Origin: an uncultured Methylophaga sp.
GTDB lineage: Bacteria; Pseudomonadota; Gammaproteobacteria; Nitrosococcales; Methylophagaceae
Assembly (NCBI GenBank): GCA_947631375.1
Contig: CANRLD010000041.1
Coordinates: 1 to 12,231, forward strand
Reading direction: 5' to 3'
Length of the DNA stretch: 12,231 bases
Part shown: in pieces, positions 6,688 to 12,231 of the stretch
Position numbering within the stretch: the stretch's first letter is position 1
Layout of the letters: every line of letters begins with the position of its first letter
Made by a program: the position numbers and the translations under genes
The notes under the pieces: model-generated
Told to the model about the DNA's origin: nothing
Databases searched by the model: none
The model's input: the letters and a program-made list of their open reading frames with translations, nothing else

Positions 6688-7962
6688 TTACAGGGCCTGT
6701 TCGACCGCACTGAGTACTTCAAACACGCTAGGTAAGCCGCTGTCACGTAATTTTTTTAACGGTACCGCCACCACGTTATCGGTACGGAAAGTTCGTCCTT
6801 CATGGTCAATACCTGGTACACCTACCGGAATAAACACCTCCGGTTCAACGTCAAACTGCATTCCGCTACGACCCAGTACAACCGTAGTAGCAGCGGTTTT
6901 GGGTGGAGTAATATTGGTATTAAAACTGGAAACCCAAACCAGTAAATCTGTTTCGTTTTCTGCCACGATGCGACGGCTGTCATTTAAAAACGGATCATAA
7001 TCTGGGTAACGACGGTTGAAGGTAGTACGCATCGGATAGCCGCTTTGCCAGGAAGCAACAGCATTAACCGTGGCATCGCCCTCTTTGCCGCCTAGTGGCA
7101 AACAGCTACTGCGTGTTGTGGCATTAATTTCTTTTACCATGTCACAAAGGTTTTGAATGGCGACTTCAGCATGATCAAAATCCAGTTCCCCTGCCGCCCA
7201 GGTGATCACTGAATACTTAGCCGCAGCTAATTTATCAGCCAGTGCCTTCAACTCACTTATGGCAATACCGGCAACCGCTTCAACTTGAACAGGTTTGCCT
7301 TTCAGCAATGCCCGTAATACTGAAATCACTTCCGGTAAATCCGTATTGTCACAGGCAATTACCTGAGCGCGTTTGCCATCGGGTGAAGTTGATGCATCGC
7401 CAGAGGGTTGTTTGCCGAGATAAATAATCTCGCGCGCGTTAATGTTCTGGCCAAACATGCTTTCCTCATTCCACACTATGCGCTCAAAAAACCGCGGGAA
7501 CGAGGTTTCAATATCACTACCCACCACCACCAGCACATCCATCCGGTTTCTGACTTCGGTCAGTGTGGTTGTCATATAACCGCTATCCTGCAAAACCAGA
7601 ATATTGCGAAATGCCGCTGGCGAATAATAACTATCAACCGTTGCGCCGCCTTTATCAGCCAGCGCCATAACCGCTCTGGCACCATTCAAATCGGTTCCCA
7701 GACCGGCAATCAGCGGGTGTTTACTACGTGTCATCAGTTCAGCAATATGTGAAACAGCTTGTTCCAGCGTAACTTCCTTGCCATTTATTCTCGGCTGGGT
7801 ATCGGTTATTGGTGTTTCAAAGCCAGCCAGGGTAATCGCGTCACCATTTTCAACTACGCTAACGGTATTACCATTGACTTCAATAGTCAGATCATCGGAC
7901 GCGATTCCGCAAAAAGGACTGGTTACCTCATGCCAAATGGTGGCCGTACTGTTTTCTGTCAT
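6688..7962 (-). CDS. fhcB: Formyltransferase/hydrolase complex subunit B
   Basis: FhcB is the bacterial counterpart of the molybdenum/tungsten subunit B of formylmethanofuran dehydrogenase. In bacterial Fhc it has lost redox function and is considered structural. The 424-residue protein begins MTENSTATIWHEVTSPFCGIASDDL. The archaeal Cys-rich entry motif (C-x2-C-x3-C-D-D type) is reduced here to SPFCGIASDD at 15-24 with one cysteine left. The region where archaeal proteins carry the metal-binding Cys-His-Gly-Pro reads SYYSPA at 111-116, with no cysteine. Downstream blocks such as EVRNRMDVLVVVGSD and the FNRRYPDYDPFLNDSRRIV segment keep the family fold. ATG 7962 has GAGGA about 8 bases upstream. 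It is the first gene of the operon, 97 bases after the SPOR gene, with a 17-bp dyad in the gap. Confidence 0.93.
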   Translation of the reverse strand: MTENSTATIWHEVTSPFCGIASDDLTIEVNGNTVSVVENGDAITLAGFETPITDTQPRINGKEVTLEQAVSHIAELMTRSKHPLIAGLGTDLNGARAVMALADKGGATVDSYYSPAAFRNILVLQDSGYMTTTLTEVRNRMDVLVVVGSDIETSFPRFFERIVWNEESMFGQNINAREIIYLGKQPSGDASTSPDGKRAQVIACDNTDLPEVISVLRALLKGKPVQVEAVAGIAISELKALADKLAAAKYSVITWAAGELDFDHAEVAIQNLCDMVKEINATTRSSCLPLGGKEGDATVNAVASWQSGYPMRTTFNRRYPDYDPFLNDSRRIVAENETDLLVWVSSFNTNITPPKTAATTVVLGRSGMQFDVEPEVFIPVGVPGIDHEGRTFRTDNVVAVPLKKLRDSGLPSVFEVLSAVEQAL

Positions 7963-8020
7963 GTCGCTGTCCTCGGTAGTTCTCTATTCAATTACACTTG
8001 GGGTCGTTATGATCTGCTCC

Positions 8021-8037
8021 AAGTCCGTAACGGACTT
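8021..8037. promoter_or_regulatory. 17-bp dyad upstream of the fhc operon
   Basis: AAGTCCGT (8021-8028) and ACGGACTT (8030-8037) are perfect reverse complements around a single central base. The element lies 23 bases past the SPOR-gene stop and about 58 bases before the fhcB start. A one-base centre suits a dimeric DNA-binding protein better than an RNA hairpin. As RNA, a 7-bp stem with a 3-base loop is still possible. No U-tract follows it. I infer a candidate operator or a terminator without a tail. No convincing -35/-10 pair could be fixed beside it. Confidence 0.4.
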
Positions 8038-8059
8038 CAGGATAATAATTACCGCCAGC

Positions 8060-8668
8060 TTAACCGTGCTTTGCTCGCAATAAAAGCGAATCAATATCGT
8101 TGTCGCGCAACTGTTTCTGCACGGCATCTGCCCGTTCACGACCAACAACAGGCCCCACCTGAACGCGGTGCCAGGTGTCGGCATTATCTATGGTTACCGT
8201 CTGTACTTTGGATTCAATGCCCAAAAAAGCCAGCCGGGCACGAAAACCATCCGCATCTTCCAGCTTTTTGAATGAACCAACTTGAATCATGTAACTAACT
8301 GGAGCTGCTGCCGCTTGCTGCTGGGTTTCCGGTGGTTTCTGGGTGGTTTGTTGAGGTGCTACAGTAATCTCTTCAGGAGGTGAAGATACTATCGGTTTCT
8401 GTGACTGATTTGCCAGCGGTTTGGGCTTTTCGACTACAACCTCGGTTTCCGGCAGTAATGTGTAAAAATCAAACGTCGGTTCAACTGCAGACTTCTTTTG
8501 TTGCTGCTTGGAGGTAACCGTTGAGGCGCTATCAGCCGGCACGTTATCTTTGAGATGCAACAAAAACATCACAAAAGCGCCTACGGCAAAACTGATCAGC
8601 ATCGGTCCCCAAGGCATTGCCCCTCGCTGCTTTGGTGCTGGTTTTCGGGTATTTCTTCTGGCGGCCAC
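8060..8668 (-). CDS. FtsN-like SPOR-domain membrane protein
   Basis: This is a bitopic inner-membrane protein of 202 residues that probably binds denuded septal peptidoglycan. It has a basic cytosolic N-terminus (MAARRNTRKPAPKQRG), one membrane helix near 22-38, then a periplasmic linker rich in Gln, Pro and Lys. The linker contains FDFYTLLPETEV near 66-77, a motif typical of the SPOR proteins encoded beside argS. The SPOR domain spans about 124-200, starting SYMIQVGSFKK and including WHRVQVGPV and a closing LLLRAK strand. The start is GTG at 8668, with GAGG 6 bases upstream and 10 bases after the argS stop, so it is cotranscribed with argS. FtsN is the best-known relative, but this protein is shorter than E. 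coli FtsN and I do not assign the symbol. The domain call is very sure. Confidence 0.9.
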   Translation of the reverse strand: MAARRNTRKPAPKQRGAMPWGPMLISFAVGAFVMFLLHLKDNVPADSASTVTSKQQQKKSAVEPTFDFYTLLPETEVVVEKPKPLANQSQKPIVSSPPEEITVAPQQTTQKPPETQQQAAAAPVSYMIQVGSFKKLEDADGFRARLAFLGIESKVQTVTIDNADTWHRVQVGPVVGRERADAVQKQLRDNDIDSLLLRAKHG

Positions 8669-8678
8669 AACAAACCTC

Positions 8679-10439
8679 TTACATTAACTGCGGCGCTGAA
8701 ACGCCCATCAAACCCAACCCATTGGCAATAACCTGTCTGACAGCAGCAATTAAGGTTAACCGCGCTTGACTGACCGCAACATCATCGACCATAAACTGGT
8801 GGGCATTGTAGTAAGTATGAAAATCACGCGCTAAATCCATCAGGAAATGTGCAAGAACATGCGGTGTATAGTTAATAGCAGCAGTCTCAACAATTTCTGG
8901 GTAGCGTGCCAGCATGGTCAATATAACTTGCTCATGCTCCTCAGTTAGTAAAGCGAGATTTGCCAATCCTGTCGGTTCATGCCAATCAAGTTTTCTGTCG
9001 GCCAGCTGGCGAAATACACTGCAAATTCTGGCGTGAGCATATTGAACGTAATACACCGGGTTTTCATTAGTCTGCGACTTTGCCAATTCCAAGTCAAAAT
9101 CCATATGTTGATCGGCACTACGCAACACATAAAAAAACCGTGCGGCATCTTTGCCGACTTCTTCACGTAACTGACGCAGGGTGACAAACTCACCACTACG
9201 TGTGGACATGCTGATTTTCTCCTGACCACGGTATAACGCCGCAAACTGGACCAGCAGTACTTTTAATTTATCCGGATCCTGGGATAGCGCTTTCATTGCC
9301 GCATTAACCCTCGGGATATAACCGTGATGATCGGCTCCCCAGATATCAATAATCTGGTCAAAACCGCGTTGATACTTGTTTAAATGGTAGGCGACATCTG
9401 ATGCAAAATACGTGGCCTGGCCATTATCACGCACCACCACCCGGTCTTTTTCATCAGCAAACTCTGTGGATTTAAACCACCAGGCGCCATCTTGCTGGTA
9501 TAAAAAATCAGTAGACTTTAACTGTTCCACAGCACGGTCAACGACGCCGCTTTCCACCAGCGAACGCTCGGAAAACCATTCATCATATTCTGCGCCAAAC
9601 TCAGCCAGATCATTTCGAATATCATCAAGGATTGCCGTCAAGCCCAAATCAAATAATTGACGATAGTTATCTGTACCCAGTAACTGTTTTGCCTGTTGTA
9701 TCAGCGCATCAATATGCTGCTCTTTATCGCCGCCCTGTGGTTCATCTGCCGTCACCCCGGCAAAAACAGTGCTGGCCGGATGGCGTAAGGCATCGCCAAA
9801 TTGCTGTCTGGCAGAATCAGCAATCTCAATAACATAATCACCACGATAGCCATTACTGGGAAAGGTAATCTGTTCACCACATTTTTCGAGATAACGCAGC
9901 CAAATACTGGTTGTCAGAATATCCATCTGCCGTCCGGCATCATTCACGTAATACTCACGGTGCACAGCAAAACCAACGGCGCTGAGCAAACTGCTGACCA
10001 CTGAACCATAGGCAGCACCACGGCCATGACCGACATGTAATGGTCCTGTCGGGTTGGCGGAAACAAATTCCACCTGGATTTTTTTGCCTTTGCCGTAATT
10101 ACTGAGGCCGTAATAACCGGATTTTTGTAAGACTTCGGCAACCACTTGCAGCCGGGCAGCAGATGACAAGGTGAAATTTATAAAGCCTGGGCCAGCAACT
10201 TCAACTTTTTCAATCATTTCATGCGGGGGAAATGCTTCCACAATCATGGTGGCAATCTGCCGCGGATTTAATCTCGCCGGTTTGGCCAGCACCATAGCAA
10301 TATTGCTAGCATAATCACCATGTGCGCGGTCTTTGGTTCGCTCCAGATGCACCTCGGCTGAAATATCTGCAGGCAGGCTTTGTTGGGAGATGAGCAAGGC
10401 CAGAGTACTTTCAATGCGTTTTTTCAGTTGGTCTTTCAA
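8679..10439 (-). CDS. argS: Arginyl-tRNA synthetase
   Basis: This class I synthetase charges tRNA-Arg with arginine in the cytosol. It has 586 residues, normal for the bacterial enzyme. An N-terminal additional domain (about 1-110) includes RAHGDYASNIAMVLAK. The HIGH-type motif is HVGH at 135-138, within NPTGPLHVGHGRGAAYG. Further on come YVNDAGRQMD and DIWGADHHGYIPR. The KMSKS position reads KISMSTRSG, a degenerate form that is usual in ArgS. A C-terminal anticodon-binding region ends in GLGLMGVSAPQLM. The start appears to be TTG at 10439, giving MKDQLKKRIE: the frame upstream meets a TAA within about 20 codons and offers no ATG or GTG. Only a weak GGA lies upstream. It follows priA by 79 bases and precedes the SPOR gene by 10. 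Confidence 0.96.
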   Translation of the reverse strand: MKDQLKKRIESTLALLISQQSLPADISAEVHLERTKDRAHGDYASNIAMVLAKPARLNPRQIATMIVEAFPPHEMIEKVEVAGPGFINFTLSSAARLQVVAEVLQKSGYYGLSNYGKGKKIQVEFVSANPTGPLHVGHGRGAAYGSVVSSLLSAVGFAVHREYYVNDAGRQMDILTTSIWLRYLEKCGEQITFPSNGYRGDYVIEIADSARQQFGDALRHPASTVFAGVTADEPQGGDKEQHIDALIQQAKQLLGTDNYRQLFDLGLTAILDDIRNDLAEFGAEYDEWFSERSLVESGVVDRAVEQLKSTDFLYQQDGAWWFKSTEFADEKDRVVVRDNGQATYFASDVAYHLNKYQRGFDQIIDIWGADHHGYIPRVNAAMKALSQDPDKLKVLLVQFAALYRGQEKISMSTRSGEFVTLRQLREEVGKDAARFFYVLRSADQHMDFDLELAKSQTNENPVYYVQYAHARICSVFRQLADRKLDWHEPTGLANLALLTEEHEQVILTMLARYPEIVETAAINYTPHVLAHFLMDLARDFHTYYNAHQFMVDDVAVSQARLTLIAAVRQVIANGLGLMGVSAPQLM

Positions 10440-10502
10440 GATGTTGTATCCGGATGACAGAAAGGTAATGGATTATTTTAACGTATCAGCTGGTGCGATG
10501 AC

Positions 10503-10518
10503 ACCATTTGGCAATGGT
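10503..10518. repeat. Short inverted repeat directly after priA
   Basis: ACCATT (10503-10508) and AATGGT (10513-10518) are perfect reverse complements around TGGC, immediately after the priA stop codon. The 6-bp stem is AT-rich and no U-tract follows it, so it is at best a weak 3'-end hairpin. The remaining bases of the 79-base gap show nothing else I can name. Confidence 0.25.
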
Positions 10519-12231
10519 TCAAACCAACTCGGTGGGATCGATATCGACAGACCAGCGGACTTTACGTGCCAGTTTATATTTACTGATTGACTCAATATGC
10601 TGATCAATCAAGCGATGAATTGCGCCGCGATCTGTCGATTGCATTAATAATTGCGCCCGATAACGACCAGCACGTTTTTCCATCAATGCCGGAACTGGCC
10701 CTAATACCATCACCGTTTCATTGCCTTGCTGTATCGCAGCAGCGATTTGTTGCAAAAACTGTATCGCCAAACCGGTTTCTTTAGACTCGGCTCGCCAGAC
10801 GGCCCAGAAACCTTTGGGCGGTAACTCCATCTGGATGCGCTCTGTCAGCAGATTTTCTGCCAGTTTTTCATACCCTTGTTGCAACAGTGTTTTCCAGAAT
10901 GGATGTTCAGGCTGTGCTGTTTGAATAATGACTTCGCCGGCTTTTTTACCCCGCCCAGCCCGGCCGGTAACCTGGGTTATTAACTGTGCCAGGTTTTCTG
11001 TGGCTCGAAAATCGGCACTAAACAAAGCCTGATCTGCATCAACCACCCCAACCAGGGTAACATCATGAAAATCATGACCTTTTGCCAACATTTGGGTACC
11101 GACCAGAATCGCAGCTTGGCCTTGGTTGATTTGCTTGACCATATTGGCAAACGCATTTACCCGTTGGGTGCTGTCGCGATCAATGCGCAGGATTGGCACC
11201 GCTGTAAATATTTCTGTCAGTGCCTGCTCAATTTTTTCAGTGCCAACGCCGTAGCTTGTTAATTGGGGATGTGCACACTGCGGACAGCTATCAGGTAATC
11301 GTTGAATTAACCCGCAATGATGACAAAACAGCCGGTTTTGCTGTTGATGAACTACCATTTTTGCATCGCAACTACGGCAGTTCGCTTGCCATTGACACTG
11401 ATGACACAACAAGACCGGTGCAAAACCACGACGATTAATAAACAAAAGCACCTGATGGTTCTGTTTTATATGCTGGTCGATGCTGTTAACTAATTCACGA
11501 CTTAAGCCGTGAGTGTCAATATTGTTCTGTAACGGAACTATTCTAACCTTTGGTAAGGATGCACCACCAGCCCGCTCGGTGAGTTTCAATAACTGATAAC
11601 GCTGCTGTTTTACCTGGTAAAGCGTTTCCAGTGAAGGCGTTGCACTGCCAAGCACAATTGGTATGTTTAGTGTTTTTGCCCGCATCAAGGCGACATTTCT
11701 GGCGTGATAGCGCAAACCGTCCTGTTGTTTATAAGAACTGTCATGTTCTTCATCAATGATGATTAGCCCCGGATTAAGCATCGGGGTAAAAACAGCCGAG
11801 CGGGTGCCGATAATAATGTCAGCTTTAGCTGCTCTGGCCAGTAACCATGCCTGTTTACGATTATTATCAGACACAGCAGAGTGCATTACTACAATATTGG
11901 CTGTTAATGTCCTGCAAAAACGTTCAACAAACTGTGTCGTCAAGCCAATCTCGGGGATCAATATCAAAATTTGTTTGTTCTGTTGCAGCTGTGTTAGGCA
12001 GAGATGGATATAAACCTCTGTTTTGCCGCTGCCAGTGATTCCCTGCAATAAAAAAACCGAAAATTCCGCTGGTTTTTGTTGTATTGCATTAACAGCTTGT
12101 TGTTGTTGAGTGTTTAACGCAACAGCAGGCTGAACGCTAAGTTGTGGTAACGGCAAGCTGGCTTGTTGTATGGCAGTGATCAGCTGTTTGTCGTGCAGTG
12201 CTGCGAGGCTGCTTTTTATATTACCTAGTGC
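10519..12231 (-). CDS. priA: Primosomal replication restart helicase PriA (5' part off window)
   Basis: PriA is the 3'-to-5' superfamily 2 helicase that recognises stalled forks and starts primosome reassembly. The frame is open to the right edge, so 570 residues are visible. Comparison with the position of the Walker lysine in E. coli PriA suggests about 160 N-terminal residues, the DNA 3'-end-binding domain, are missing. Visible motifs in order are Walker A GITGSGKTEVY near 64-74, GTRSAVF, the DEEH box in IIDEEHDSSYKQQDGLRYHARN, LGSATPSLET, then a zinc-binding insertion with four CxxC pairs (CHQC, CRSC, CHHC, CPQC). After this come LVGTQMLAKGHDFHDVTLVGVVDAD and QVTGRAGRG. A TTG at 12156 could be mistaken for a start, but coding sequence continues upstream of it, so the gene is truncated only by the window. 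It ends 79 bases before argS. Confidence 0.96.
   Translation of the reverse strand, partial: ALGNIKSSLAALHDKQLITAIQQASLPLPQLSVQPAVALNTQQQQAVNAIQQKPAEFSVFLLQGITGSGKTEVYIHLCLTQLQQNKQILILIPEIGLTTQFVERFCRTLTANIVVMHSAVSDNNRKQAWLLARAAKADIIIGTRSAVFTPMLNPGLIIIDEEHDSSYKQQDGLRYHARNVALMRAKTLNIPIVLGSATPSLETLYQVKQQRYQLLKLTERAGGASLPKVRIVPLQNNIDTHGLSRELVNSIDQHIKQNHQVLLFINRRGFAPVLLCHQCQWQANCRSCDAKMVVHQQQNRLFCHHCGLIQRLPDSCPQCAHPQLTSYGVGTEKIEQALTEIFTAVPILRIDRDSTQRVNAFANMVKQINQGQAAILVGTQMLAKGHDFHDVTLVGVVDADQALFSADFRATENLAQLITQVTGRAGRGKKAGEVIIQTAQPEHPFWKTLLQQGYEKLAENLLTERIQMELPPKGFWAVWRAESKETGLAIQFLQQIAAAIQQGNETVMVLGPVPALMEKRAGRYRAQLLMQSTDRGAIHRLIDQHIESISKYKLARKVRWSVDIDPTELV

Noticed and set aside
12154..12156. 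TTG at 12156 as the start of a shorter PriA
   Set aside because: The same frame remains open with plausible PriA sequence to the window edge, so the gene is cut by the window and does not start there.

Overview
The window is a dense stretch of bacterial chromosome in which every gene I can support lies on the minus strand, so transcription runs from right to left. The base composition looks moderately AT-leaning by eye. Four genes for the formyltransferase/hydrolase (Fhc) complex of the tetrahydromethanopterin-linked C1 pathway sit among housekeeping genes: priA, argS, a SPOR-domain division protein and a class I fbp. This points to a methylotrophic or methanotrophic proteobacterium. The protein style fits Gammaproteobacteria of the Methylophaga or Methylococcales type, but I cannot fix the genus by reading alone.

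Layout in transcription order. 12231-10519 is priA, cut at its 5' end by the window edge. 10439-8679 is argS with a TTG start. 8668-8060 is a short bitopic SPOR-domain protein with a GTG start. A 97-base gap holding a near-perfect 17-bp dyad comes next. 7962-3297 is the fhcB-fhcA-fhcD-fhcC operon, with two 4-base ATGA overlaps. An 11-bp stem-loop follows fhcC and a second inverted repeat lies in the fbp leader. 3141-2131 is fbp. 2038-1229 is an HD-GYP gene broken by an in-frame TGA. 1193-798 is a MAPEG-family membrane protein. 791-1 is a DUF2157-like multi-pass membrane protein that runs off the left edge. No stretch above about 160 bases lacks a gene.

How the genes work together. FhcD moves the formyl group from formyl-H4MPT to the methanofuran-type cofactor. 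FhcA hydrolyses the formyl-cofactor to formate. FhcB and FhcC are the structural remains of the archaeal formylmethanofuran dehydrogenase. The result is formaldehyde oxidation to formate. Fructose-1,6-bisphosphatase downstream belongs to gluconeogenesis and sugar-phosphate recycling, which C1 assimilation needs. priA, argS and the SPOR protein are ordinary replication, translation and division genes. The left end (HD-GYP, MAPEG, DUF2157) is accessory.

The most notable observation is in the HD-GYP locus. A single in-frame TGA at 1885-1883 separates an intact-looking N-terminal membrane anchor from an HD-GYP domain with all its signature residues. The rest is largely conserved biology, and I see no mobile element, CRISPR array, tRNA or rRNA.
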